This document shows, in pieces, positions 13,381 through 19,365 of a stretch of DNA of 64,000 nt (the stretch's first letter is position 1; each line of letters begins with the position of its first letter). Origin of the DNA: a virus; the IMG/VR virus record IMGVR_UViG_3300050821_001948, positions 62,001 to 126,000 of that record, one strand, 5' to 3'. Below the pieces are notes generated by a model that saw only the letters and a list, made by a program, of their open reading frames with translations, made no database searches and was not told the DNA's origin. A program made the position numbers and the translations under genes.

Positions 13381-13456
13381 CGGGATATGGAGGAGTATGG
13401 TCATCCTCGCCTGTTTTGGAAACAGGAGATCGCAGGTTCAAATCCTGCTATCCCGA
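13381..13456 (+). tRNA. tRNA-Pro(TGG)
   Basis: Acceptor CGGGATA/TATCCCG, anticodon stem CCTGT/ACAGG with loop TTTGGAA, T-loop TTCAAAT. Confidence 0.92.
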
Positions 13457-13462
13457 CTGGAG

Positions 13463-13534
13463 TCGTTAAGGGTGTTGAGGGCAGCATACCGGCCGGTGAG
13501 GACGGAGGCTTCGGTTCGAATCCGGATTAACGAT
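13463..13534 (+). tRNA. atypical tRNA, anticodon position GTG
   Basis: 72 nt with perfect acceptor TCGTTAA/TTAACGA and T arm TTCGG-TTCGAAT-CCGGA. The anticodon stem CCGGC/GACGG has one mismatch and position 33 is G instead of U. A normal tRNA-His exists at 15724, so this may be a decayed or reassigned copy. Confidence 0.5.
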
Positions 13535-13540
13535 TCGTTT

Positions 13541-13612
13541 GTGGTACAGGTGTTCTCGGTGACACGCCAGTCTTCCAAACTGGAGAACGGGGTTCGATCC
13601 CCCGGTGCCGCA
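13541..13612 (+). tRNA. tRNA-Gly(TCC)
   Basis: Acceptor GTGGTAC/GTGCCGC (two G-U), anticodon stem CCAGT/ACTGG with loop CTTCCAA. Confidence 0.9.
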
Positions 13613-13659
13613 CTAGACCCGGAGCGATCCCTAGTGAAAGTGGCTACATCGCCGGGTAT

Positions 13660-13726
13660 GCCAGACATTCTGGGACTAACGAGCCTTCGTACGGCTTGTA
13701 GTGGAGTTCGATTCTCCAGTTTGGCT
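13660..13726 (+). tRNA. tRNA-Thr(CGT) with shortened D arm
   Basis: 67 nt. Acceptor GCCAGAC/GTTTGGC, anticodon stem GAGCC/GGCTT with loop TTCGTAC, T arm TGGAG-TTCGATT-CTCCA. Only 11 nt remain for the D arm, with no good stem. Confidence 0.55.
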
Positions 13727-13734
13727 CGTATTTT

Positions 13735-13807
13735 GCCAGATTAGCTCAGTTGGAAGAGCGCCTCTCTTGTAAAGAGGATGTCGCGGGTTCGATTCCTGCA
13801 TCTGGCT
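13735..13807 (+). tRNA. tRNA-Thr(TGT)
   Basis: Acceptor GCCAGAT/ATCTGGC, anticodon stem CCTCT/AGAGG with loop CTTGTAA, T-loop TTCGATT. Confidence 0.93.
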
Positions 13808-13837
13808 CTGGTGATGTTTTGTTAGCATCACTCATTT

Positions 13838-13910
13838 GCTGCCGTAGCTCATCTGGTAGAGCACTTCCCTGGTACGGAAGAGGTGCAAGGTTCGAGTCCT
13901 TGTGGTAGCT
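13838..13910 (+). tRNA. tRNA-Thr(GGT)
   Basis: Acceptor GCTGCCG/TGGTAGC (two G-U), anticodon stem CTTCC/GGAAG with loop CTGGTAC. Confidence 0.92.
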
Positions 13911-13985
13911 CTTGAAGCGGTATTCAATAGGGACATCGGGCCATATGGAGCCCGATAGAACGCCGGTTTCCGGTGACCGCTCGTT

Positions 13986-14058
13986 GTGAAAGTAGCTCAG
14001 TTGGTAGAGCGCCACCTTGCCAAGGTGGAGGTCGCGGGTTCGAGCCCCGTCTTTCGCT
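13986..14058 (+). tRNA. tRNA-Gly(GCC)
   Basis: Acceptor GTGAAAG/CTTTCGC, anticodon stem CCACC/GGTGG with loop TTGCCAA. The spacer before it (13915-13979) folds as AGCGGT/ACCGCT around two hairpins but has no T-loop. Confidence 0.92.
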
Positions 14059-14197
14059 CAATGCACTAACTGGAACCCTGGCTGACGCTAACCACGCTCA
14101 GAGGGGTTCCGTGGTGGTGCAGGATGTATGGAAAGTGTTCTGCGGCAGGCGGTAGGTTGGTTACCTATGCGCACGTCGAAATTACTCCCGTACCTCT

Positions 14198-14269
14198 GGT
14201 TCTTTAGCTCAGTTGGTAGAGCAAGCGGTTGAAGCCCGCTGTGCGAAGGTTCAAGTCCTTCAGGAACCA
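14198..14269 (+). tRNA. tRNA-Phe(GAA)
   Basis: Acceptor GGTTCTT/AGGAACC, anticodon stem AGCGG/CCGCT with loop TTGAAGC. Confidence 0.92.
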
Positions 14270-14355
14270 CTGGAATCGATGGAAAAGAGGTAGTAGCCCA
14301 ACGCGGTTGCGTCTTACGGTAACCATTCCGTGATTATGGGAGATTGATTCCGTAT

Positions 14356-14428
14356 TGGAGAGTTGAGTAATTGGTAGCTCACCTGACTTTGAATCAGGCC
14401 GGTGTAGGTTCGAATCCTGCTTCTCCAG
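14356..14428 (+). tRNA. tRNA-Gln(TTG)
   Basis: Acceptor TGGAGAG/TTCTCCA, anticodon stem CCTGA/TCAGG with loop CTTTGAA. Confidence 0.92.
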
Positions 14429-14494
14429 CTAGAGTGGGTATCACGGCTGTCTTAGGACCGGATATTAAACGATCTACAGACGCCCGCTCGTTAT

Positions 14495-14567
14495 TGGCTA
14501 CTAGGGGAACGGTAGACCCACTCGGCTCTGACCCGAGATCTTCCTAGTTCGAATCTAGGGTAGCCAG
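14495..14567 (+). tRNA. tRNA-Gln(CTG)
   Basis: Acceptor TGGCTAC/GTAGCCA, anticodon stem CTCGG/CCGAG with loop CTCTGAC. Confidence 0.92.
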
Positions 14568-14591
14568 CTTATGCTACAATGTAGACAGCAT

Positions 14592-14664
14592 GTCCCACTA
14601 GCCCAACGGTAGAGGCAACGGGTTTAAGCCCCGTCTAGTGTCCGTTCGAATCGGACGTGGGATA
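14592..14664 (+). tRNA. tRNA-Leu(TAA), short variable arm
   Basis: Acceptor GTCCCAC/GTGGGAT, anticodon stem ACGGG/CCCGT with loop TTTAAGC, T arm GTCCG-TTCGAAT-CGGAC. It reads UUA. The variable region is about 5 nt, whereas bacterial tRNA-Leu normally has a long (class II) arm. Confidence 0.88.
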
Positions 14665-14680
14665 CGACATAGTAAGACGA

Positions 14681-14754
14681 GCGCCTGGGACCGAACGGTT
14701 TGACGGTACTGAGCTTATATCTCAGCGGACAAGGTTCAATTCCTTGCGGGCGTA
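14681..14754 (+). tRNA. tRNA-Ile(TAT)
   Basis: Acceptor GCGCCTG/CGGGCGT, anticodon stem CTGAG/CTCAG with loop CTTATAT; reads the AUA codon. Confidence 0.88.
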
Positions 14755-14762
14755 CGTAACAT

Positions 14763-14836
14763 GCAGGAGCATCCAAGCGGTTGAGGGAAACGTCTGATAA
14801 GCGTTAGCGGTGTAAGTTCGAATCTTACCTCCTGTA
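14763..14836 (+). tRNA. tRNA-Ile(GAT)
   Basis: Acceptor GCAGGAG/CTCCTGT, anticodon stem AACGT/GCGTT with loop CTGATAA. Confidence 0.9.
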
Positions 14837-14856
14837 CGTCGATATGATAGAATCAT

Positions 14857-14929
14857 GGTCCGTTAGTGTAGCGGTTATCACGCCTGCCTCTCACGCAGGA
14901 AATCGCCGGTTCGAATCCGGCACGGACTA
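14857..14929 (+). tRNA. tRNA-Glu(CTC)
   Basis: Acceptor GGTCCGT/ACGGACT, anticodon stem CCTGC/GCAGG with loop CTCTCAC. Confidence 0.92.
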
Positions 14930-14976
14930 CGACAGAACAGTACTGTTTTTGGTATAGTTCTGACACATAATAACGT

Positions 14977-15052
14977 CGCGGAGTGGACTGGAGTTCGGCC
15001 CCAGCACGGCCTCATAAGCCGTACGACGCAGGTTCGAATCCTGCCTCCGCCA
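14977..15052 (+). tRNA. tRNA-fMet(CAT), initiator-like
   Basis: Starts CGCGGAGTGGA like bacterial initiators. The first pair is a C-C mismatch (C1 against C72) while 2-7 pair, the hallmark of initiator tRNA. Anticodon stem ACGGC/GCCGT with loop CTCATAA has three G-C pairs next to the loop. Confidence 0.85.
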
Positions 15053-15106
15053 CTGGTTGATGAATAGCATGCTTCGAGGTGACGAGCCCCCGACATTAAC
15101 CGTTAT

Positions 15107-15182
15107 TGGCATGATGCTCTTGTCGGCTCAGGGCGCCTGGCTGTTAACCAGGACTTCGTAGGTTCGACTCCTACCATGCCAG
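15107..15182 (+). tRNA. tRNA-Asn(GTT)
   Basis: Acceptor TGGCATG/CATGCCA, anticodon stem CCTGG/CCAGG with loop CTGTTAA. Confidence 0.92.
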
Positions 15183-15221
15183 CAGGGTTACTATACGCAA
15201 GGTCGCTTAGTAACCTGATAT

Positions 15222-15291
15222 GGGCTTTACGCTAAGGTAGCGATCCTCTTTTGCAAGGAGGCTGTAAGGGGTTCGATTCCCCTAGGGTCCA
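15222..15291 (+). tRNA. tRNA-Ala(TGC)
   Basis: Acceptor GGGCTTT/AGGGTCC (several G-U), anticodon stem CCTCT/GGAGG with loop TTTGCAA. The HNH gene starts 1 nt downstream. Confidence 0.87.
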
Positions 15292-15292
15292 C

Positions 15293-15691
15293 GTGGGAAA
15301 TACCGAACGCAAAAGATTCATCCGAGATAAACGCAGACGAATTCTAGTCTCTGCGCTGGGTGGACTTTGTTCTAGTTGTGGTGTAGCTGAGAATCTTCAG
15401 TTTGATCACATCATCCCTGCTACAAAGGTCTTCGAAATGAGCGGTTATCATCTAGATAAGCCTTGGGTCATCCTAATAGATGAGTTGTCTAAGTGTCAGT
15501 TATTGTGTAACGATTGCCATCTCGATAAATCTAAACTAGAGGGTTCGCTCGGAACGGTAGATCACGGTGGTGGTATTAGTGGAAAGAAAAACTGCCCCTG
15601 TGTGCTATGTAAAACTCGCAAGGCTGAATATATGAAGAATTATCACTTGGGACGTTGGAGCAGCGGAGTGCTCGTCACCCTGTCAAGGTGA
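15293..15691 (+). CDS. HNH endonuclease in the tRNA array, 132 aa
   Basis: A CSSC pair (about residues 24-27), LQFDHIIPATKV (the D-H of the HNH core) and CQLLCNDCHLDKS (C-x4-C-x2-CH) form a treble-clef HNH nuclease. A basic KRFIRDKRRR precedes it, and a further Cys pair (CPCVLC) sits near the C terminus. I use the GTG at 15293, because the longer frame starts inside tRNA-Ala. The last 43 nt, with the stop, overlap tRNA-Asp. Probably a homing or free-standing mobile endonuclease; DNA target unknown. Confidence 0.85.
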   Translation: MGNTERKRFIRDKRRRILVSALGGLCSSCGVAENLQFDHIIPATKVFEMSGYHLDKPWVILIDELSKCQLLCNDCHLDKSKLEGSLGTVDHGGGISGKKNCPCVLCKTRKAEYMKNYHLGRWSSGVLVTLSR

Positions 15692-15721
15692 AGGTCACGG
15701 GTTCAAATCCCGTACGTCTCG
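15649..15721 (+). tRNA. tRNA-Asp(GTC)
   Basis: Acceptor GGGACGT/ACGTCTC, anticodon stem TCACC/GGTGA with loop CTGTCAA. Its first 43 nt are also the 3' end of the HNH gene. Confidence 0.92.
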
Positions 15722-15723
15722 CG

Positions 15724-15795
15724 GTGTCTATAGCTCAGTGGTTAGAGCGCCCGACTGTGACTCGGGATACGATGGTTCGACCCCATCTAGACACA
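15724..15795 (+). tRNA. tRNA-His(GTG)
   Basis: Acceptor GTGTCTA/TAGACAC with a G at -1, anticodon stem CCCGA/TCGGG with loop CTGTGAC. Confidence 0.9.
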
Positions 15796-15797
15796 CT

Positions 15798-15870
15798 GTG
15801 AGAGGTAGCCCAATAGAGAGGCAACCTGATAAGGGATCAAAGTGTCGGTGTCAAATCCGACCCTCTCACC
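15798..15870 (+). tRNA. tRNA-like element, isotype unclear
   Basis: 73 nt with perfect acceptor GTGAGAG/CTCTCAC (extendable to 8 bp) and a normal D-arm region. The T arm GTCGG/CCGAC has an 8-nt loop TGTCAAAT, and the anticodon region gives only TGAT/ATCA around a 5-nt loop. Probably decayed. Confidence 0.4.
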
Positions 15871-15873
15871 TAT

Positions 15874-15950
15874 GCCATGACTGCTGGGACAGACGCGGGT
15901 CTGTAAAACCTGCTCCTACGGATAGCGAGGTTCGATTCCTCGGCGTGGCA
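15874..15950 (+). tRNA. tRNA-Tyr(GTA)
   Basis: Anticodon stem CGGGT/ACCTG with loop CTGTAAA, a 13-nt variable arm and T arm CGAGG-TTCGATT-CCTCG. Acceptor GCCATGA/GCGTGGC has one mismatch at its base. Confidence 0.82.
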
Positions 15951-15952
15951 CT

Positions 15953-16024
15953 AGTGTGTAGCTCAGTAATAGAGCATCGGCACCACAGCCGAAGGTCCCC
16001 GGTCTGAAAACTCCGGGCGCGCTT
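15953..16024 (+). tRNA. tRNA-like element, isotype unclear
   Basis: Acceptor AGTGTGT/GCGCGCT pairs mostly through G-U, and the D region GCTCAGTAATAGAGC is normal. The anticodon stem TCGGC/GCCGA leaves only a 6-nt loop (ACCACA), and the T-loop lacks TTCRA (CCGG-TCTGAAAACT-CCGG). Likely degenerate. Confidence 0.4.
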
Positions 16025-16027
16025 CTT

Positions 16028-16108
16028 GGAAGGTAGCGCGAATGGTCGCAATCGGTCTTGAAAACCGTGCCAGGGTTAAACCTGAGGGTTCGATTCCTTT
16101 ACTTTCCG
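16028..16108 (+). tRNA. tRNA-Ser(TGA)
   Basis: Acceptor GGAAGGT/ACTTTCC, anticodon loop CTTGAAA, and a long variable arm (CCAGG/CCTGA), as expected for Ser. Confidence 0.88.
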
Positions 16109-16203
16109 CAAGAAGACAGTTAGTTGGAGGCCCACAGGTCAATGAAGACCCTGTTTTCTAGTCAGCCAGAAATACTTGTGCACAGTAATCTGGTTGGCGT
16201 CAT

Positions 16204-16274
16204 GCATCCGTAGCTGAGGGGATTAGCCGCTGACTCTTAATCAGCAGACGTTGGTTCGATTCCAACCGGGTGTA
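16204..16274 (+). tRNA. tRNA-Lys(CTT)
   Basis: Acceptor GCATCCG/CGGGTGT, anticodon stem GCTGA/TCAGC with loop CTCTTAA. Confidence 0.92.
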
Positions 16275-16298
16275 CTTGTGTTAGACTGCTAGAAACAA

Positions 16299-16370
16299 GC
16301 CTCGCTAGCTCAGAGGAAGAGCAGCCGACTTTTAATCGGCGGGTCGGGATATCGTAATTCTCGCGGGGTA
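16299..16370 (+). tRNA. tRNA-Lys(TTT), unusual T-loop
   Basis: Acceptor GCCTCGC/GCGGGGT, anticodon stem GCCGA/TCGGC with loop CTTTTAA. The T stem CGGGA/TCTCG encloses a 9-nt loop TATCGTAAT instead of 7 nt. The ArfB-like gene starts 2 nt downstream and may use the GGGG of the acceptor as ribosome site. Confidence 0.8.
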
Positions 16371-16371
16371 C

Positions 16372-16716
16372 ATGGTGAAAGAAAAGCTATTCTCGGTAAC
16401 GGTTAACGACTGCGAAGTGCAGACCTTCCGTTCTGGTGGTAATGGCGGTCAAAACCAGAACGTTCGCGATACTGGCGTTCGGATTATTCATCATCCATCG
16501 GGCGCTCGCGGTGAGTCACGCGAGGAGCGTTCTCAGCTACAAAATAAGAGAACCGCCTTCCGAAGAATGGCTGAGTCTGCTAAGTTTAAGATCTGGATTA
16601 CTCGGGTCGTCGGAAATCGACTTTCACCCGAACAGCAGGTAGAGAAAGATATGCAGGAAGCGAACTTGAAAGTTGAGGTTCGTGATGGTAAGGTTTGGAA
16701 AGTTGTGCCTCACTAG
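16372..16716 (+). CDS. arfB-like: ArfB/RF-1-domain peptidyl-tRNA hydrolase, 114 aa
   Basis: The core FRSGGNGGQNQNVRDTGVRI carries the GGQ catalytic motif of class I release factors. There is no codon-recognition domain; a C-terminal extension (FKIWITRVVGNRLSPEQQ ... DGKVWKVV) follows. Stand-alone GGQ proteins such as ArfB/YaeJ release peptides from ribosomes stalled without a stop codon. The basic tail of ArfB that enters the empty mRNA channel is not obvious here, so release-factor-H-like action is also possible. Start ATG at 16372, 2 nt after tRNA-Lys. The stop TAG (16714-16716) is bases 8-10 of tRNA-Arg, so RNase P cut at that tRNA would leave a non-stop mRNA. A tmRNA gene lies 3.2 kb away. 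Confidence 0.85.
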   Translation: MVKEKLFSVTVNDCEVQTFRSGGNGGQNQNVRDTGVRIIHHPSGARGESREERSQLQNKRTAFRRMAESAKFKIWITRVVGNRLSPEQQVEKDMQEANLKVEVRDGKVWKVVPH

Positions 16717-16780
16717 CTCAGTGGACTAGAGCACTTGGTTTCTACCCAAGGTGTCGCAGGTTCGAATCCTGCGTGGGGCT
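16707..16780 (+). tRNA. tRNA-Arg(TCT)
   Basis: Acceptor GCCTCAC/GTGGGGC, anticodon stem CTTGG/CCAAG with loop TTTCTAC. Overlaps the ArfB-like gene by 10 nt. Confidence 0.9.
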
Positions 16781-16907
16781 CGCGTTGGCCAAGCACGGCC
16801 ATAGGTTTGAGTGTCATAGTCTGTCAGATACGCTCGGAGTCATATGCCCGAAGACGGCTGGCTAAGCTCTTACCGAATTGGGAACTCGAAAGCCCTTTGC
16901 GCAGCAT

Positions 16908-16991
16908 GGAAGATGCCCGCACGGCGACGGAGCCTGAGTGCTAATCAGGTACGAGGTAAAACTCCGGTAGGTTCGACTCCTACATCTTCCG
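16908..16991 (+). tRNA. tRNA-Ser(GCT)
   Basis: Acceptor GGAAGAT/ATCTTCC, anticodon stem CCTGA/TCAGG with loop GTGCTAA, long variable arm. Confidence 0.9.
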
Positions 16992-17098
16992 CTGCATAGT
17001 TCAGGTAGCCAGCGTGTATTGATGTGATGACGGATCGATTGTGATAGAATCGTCCCGATCCATATTGAGCCCTCTCTTATGTTACTATCACCTACATA

Positions 17099-17163
17099 GA
17101 CTGGGTAACGCGAAAGAACACCGACTTCATACGTCGGAGACCTGTGAGTGGCGCACTCAGTCA
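17099..17163 (+). tRNA. tRNA-like element with Met anticodon CAT
   Basis: 65 nt. Acceptor GACTGGG/CTCAGTC and anticodon stem CCGAC/GTCGG with loop TTCATAC are good, but the T arm is reduced to TGTG/CGCA around AGTGG, and no D stem is clear. Confidence 0.4.
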
Positions 17164-17168
17164 AATTT

Positions 17169-17239
17169 GCCGCTGTTGCCGAATGGTTAGGCGCTGGATT
17201 GCAACCCCAGTTACGCAGGTCCGATTCCTGTCGGCGGCT
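17169..17239 (+). tRNA. tRNA-Cys(GCA)
   Basis: Acceptor GCCGCTG/CGGCGGC, anticodon loop TTGCAAC (one A-C pair at the loop edge), T-loop TCCGATT with C at position 55. Confidence 0.86.
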
Positions 17240-17282
17240 CGATATTCACTGTTATGCTATTATTTACCGATAGTGTAAATAT

Positions 17283-17356
17283 GGCCTACTACTCCAATAG
17301 GTAGAGGGGACGGATTCAAAACCCGTACAGTCTCAGTTCGAATCTGAGGTGGGCCA
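17283..17356 (+). tRNA. tRNA-Leu(CAA), short variable arm
   Basis: Acceptor GGCCTAC/GTGGGCC, anticodon loop TTCAAAA, T arm CTCAG-TTCGAAT-CTGAG; variable region about 5 nt. A CCGATA element (17267-17272) lies 10 nt upstream. Confidence 0.87.
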
Positions 17357-17369
17357 CGTAGTAAGATAT

Positions 17370-17443
17370 GCCGGTGTATCCCAATTGGTAGAGGAGCCTG
17401 ACTTAGAATCAGGATGTTGGAGGTTCGAGTCCTCTCATCGGTA
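17370..17443 (+). tRNA. tRNA-Leu(TAG), short variable arm
   Basis: Acceptor GCCGGTG/CATCGGT, anticodon stem CCTGA/TCAGG with loop CTTAGAA; variable region about 5 nt. Confidence 0.88.
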
Positions 17444-17546
17444 CAAGGGTTGTCAACGGTAGCTGCCTGTCGGCTACTGGCAATGCGGCTTAGACCACCG
17501 CGCCGCGCATGAAGCTTGGTCGGCGGATTGCTTGATGGCCCAGTTT

Positions 17547-17619
17547 GCCGGATTACGTCATGGGGTAGACTGGCTCCCTTACAAGGAGTTTGCGGAAGGT
17601 TCGAGTCCTTCATCCGGTA
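17547..17619 (+). tRNA. tRNA-Val(TAC)
   Basis: Acceptor GCCGGAT/ATCCGGT, anticodon stem GCTCC/GGAGT with loop CTTACAA. Confidence 0.9.
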
Positions 17620-17752
17620 CGCAGTTGCCTCGGCCTCCAGGGGCGAAGTTGGGTGTGGTTAGCGCATGAGGGATATTCTAGAAACACCCTGAAGTCAGCG
17701 TCATCCGGCGATCTGTGGGGATTGGTGTCCATAGAGACTGTACCCACTTAAG

Positions 17753-17781
17753 TTGACAATAGGCGAACGCCGTGTTAACTT
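17753..17781 (+). promoter_or_regulatory. promoter of the Rpf-like gene
   Basis: TTGACA (17753-17758), 17 nt, TAACTT (17776-17781). A 90-nt leader with a GCCCC/GGGG hairpin follows before the ATG at 17881. Confidence 0.7.
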
Positions 17782-17880
17782 ACTATAAGTAAATAGCAAG
17801 GAGCCCCACCAGGGGTTCAGCCAGGACGCCCCAAAATTCGATTTGAATGAGGGTGTCGCCGCAACTGCCTCTGGAGACAC

Positions 17881-18330
17881 ATGCCCTATGCTATCAAATT
17901 CCTTATTGTCCTAATCATCGCTGTAGTTTCGCCAGGTAAACCGCCGAATATTATCGCAGCTTCTGATACTCAGCCGGTAGTATTCAGTTATCAAGACTCC
18001 GTAAGTGCAGCATTCGCGTTCCATGATTTAATGGTTCAAGATGCACCTAAACCCAAACCTATTAAACCAACTCCGGTAGCATACAATACCGTATGGGATC
18101 ATCTAGCTCAGTGTGAGTCCTCTGGTAACTGGGCTGACACCGCTGGTATGTTTGAGGGCGGTCTCCAGTTCCTCCACTCTACATGGATCGAGTATGGCGG
18201 CGCGACCTTCGCTCAGCACGCCTACGAGGCCACCAGGGAGCAGCAGATCCTAGTGGCTACAAGAGCCTTAGCTGGGCGTCCAGACTGGTCAGCGTGGCCT
18301 GTGTGTAGCATCAAGCTTGGTCTACGATAA
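17881..18330 (+). CDS. Rpf-like secreted transglycosylase, 149 aa
   Basis: A hydrophobic N-terminal segment (KFLIVLIIAVVSPG) acts as signal peptide or anchor. A Pro/Lys linker (PKPKPIKPTPVAY) leads to the resuscitation-promoting-factor domain: VWDHLAQCESSGNW with the catalytic Glu, GGLQFLHSTWIEYGG, EQQILVATRAL and PVCSIKLGLR with the second disulfide Cys. Rpf domains are lysozyme-like enzymes that cut actinobacterial peptidoglycan and can wake dormant cells. It has its own sigma-A-type promoter inside the tRNA island, apart from the lysis genes. It may act from outside or on the wall during infection. Confidence 0.85.
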   Translation: MPYAIKFLIVLIIAVVSPGKPPNIIAASDTQPVVFSYQDSVSAAFAFHDLMVQDAPKPKPIKPTPVAYNTVWDHLAQCESSGNWADTAGMFEGGLQFLHSTWIEYGGATFAQHAYEATREQQILVATRALAGRPDWSAWPVCSIKLGLR

Positions 18331-18388
18331 ATCTTTCCCTTCATTGTGAAGGGAAAACGGCGTGAAGCCGTGAAAGAAAGGTGGCGTG

Positions 18389-18580
18389 ATGCCAAAAGAA
18401 AAGTTCTACGACAGCACTCGAATTGATGGAGATGGATTACCTCCAGATATTATCGTTGCTTGGGGAAATTCCCAACCAGAGGTCACCATCAATGGCATAG
18501 TGTATGATAGGTCTGGGGTAAATCGTTTGATCAGCACTCTTCGTAAGGCGCGAAATCAAACTTATGGACCCGATGAATAA
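18389..18580 (+). CDS. unknown protein, 63 aa
   Basis: GAAAGGTGG precedes the ATG at 18389. Encodes MPKEKFYDSTRIDGDGLPPD, then a beta-rich middle and a basic helix (VNRLISTLRKARNQ). Small hairpins CCCTTC/GAAGGG and ACGGC/GCCGT lie between it and the Rpf-like gene. Function unknown. Confidence 0.6.
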   Translation: MPKEKFYDSTRIDGDGLPPDIIVAWGNSQPEVTINGIVYDRSGVNRLISTLRKARNQTYGPDE

Positions 18581-18762
18581 AATGTGATATGATGAAGCTG
18601 CCCTGTGCGTGGGGCGCGCGACCTGTTGCGGGAAGCGGCACGTACCGGAAGGTCGGTAGGCTGGGGTAGCCGATCACCGTTAAACACTACCCAGACGCAA
18701 CCTCTTCATAGGCATTCGTGCCCGTCTCCCCGGCGCGTTGAAGAGTATGTAGCCGGGGTTTA
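18581..18762 (+). other. structured non-coding stretch before tRNA-Arg
   Basis: 180 nt without a gene. A TATGAT (-10-like) is near 18588. Paired segments include GGGTAG/CTACCC, CTCTTCA/TGAAGAG and CCCCGGC/GCCGGGG, the last followed by TTTAG directly before the tRNA. It could be an RNA or simply the leader of the next tRNAs. Confidence 0.35.
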
Positions 18763-18838
18763 GCTTCTATAGCTCAGTGGAAAGAGCGTCTGGCTACGAA
18801 CCAGAAGGTCGGGAGTTCGAATCTCTCTAGGGGCACCA
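18763..18838 (+). tRNA. tRNA-Arg(ACG) with encoded CCA
   Basis: Acceptor GCTTCTA/TAGGGGC, anticodon stem TCTGG/CCAGA with loop CTACGAA, ending ACCA. Confidence 0.92.
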
Positions 18839-18839
18839 T

Positions 18840-18882
18840 CGTTCAGAGGCCAAACGGTCAGGCACCGCTCTCATAAGGCGGG
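18840..18882 (+). tRNA. 5' half of a split tRNA(CAT)
   Basis: CGTTCAG acceptor strand, D arm GCCAAACGGTCAGGC, anticodon stem CCGCT/GGCGG with loop CTCATAA, then GG and an abrupt end in the variable loop. The matching 3' half is at 19411-19445. Confidence 0.75.
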
Positions 18883-18897
18883 CAACCCGCCGATATT

Positions 18898-19365
18898 ATG
18901 AAAGTGAAGAATTGTTCAAATTGCAAGCAAACCAAACCGCACAGTGAGTTTGGCCGTAACGTAGCTACGAAAGATGGTTTACAGTATCACTGTAAGCAGT
19001 GTCGAAACGCTTACCTGAAAACTTGGTACTCTGAGAACAAGGACTTACAAAAAAGTCGAGTCCAGAAAAATACCAAAAAGAAGGTTGATGACCGCAGAAA
19101 TTTGATACGGGAAATCAAAGAGTCGACACCATGCGCAGACTGTGGTATCCTCTACCCTCCGTACGTCATGGATTTCGACCACCTCCCCGGAAGTGAGAAG
19201 ATTACATCCATCTCATCCTTATCGCAAGGATGGCGTGGGAGCGTCGAGATACTAAAAGCGGAGATCCTAAAGTGTGAGCTTGTATGTGCCAACTGTCACA
19301 GAATTAGAACTCACAAAAGGCGCGTCAACGCTGGGAAGCCGAAGGGTGAGGCACCTCTCTCATAA
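18898..19365 (+). CDS. HNH endonuclease inserted in a tRNA, 155 aa
   Basis: N-terminal zinc finger CSNCKQTK...CKQCR (residues 5-39), a basic linker, then the HNH core: CADCGILYPPYVMDFDHLPG (C-x2-C and the D-H) and CELVCANCHRIRTHKRR (C-x4-C-x2-CH). No Shine-Dalgarno is visible before the ATG at 18898. The last 37 nt overlap tRNA-Met at 19329, and the stop TAA lies in its anticodon loop. Together with that tRNA it interrupts another tRNA(CAT), so a homing role is likely. Confidence 0.85.
   Translation: MKVKNCSNCKQTKPHSEFGRNVATKDGLQYHCKQCRNAYLKTWYSENKDLQKSRVQKNTKKKVDDRRNLIREIKESTPCADCGILYPPYVMDFDHLPGSEKITSISSLSQGWRGSVEILKAEILKCELVCANCHRIRTHKRRVNAGKPKGEAPLS

Noticed and set aside
15251-15292. 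Longer start (15251) for the first HNH protein
   Set aside because: It would begin inside tRNA-Ala, and the added residues are tRNA-derived; the GTG at 15293 follows the tRNA directly.
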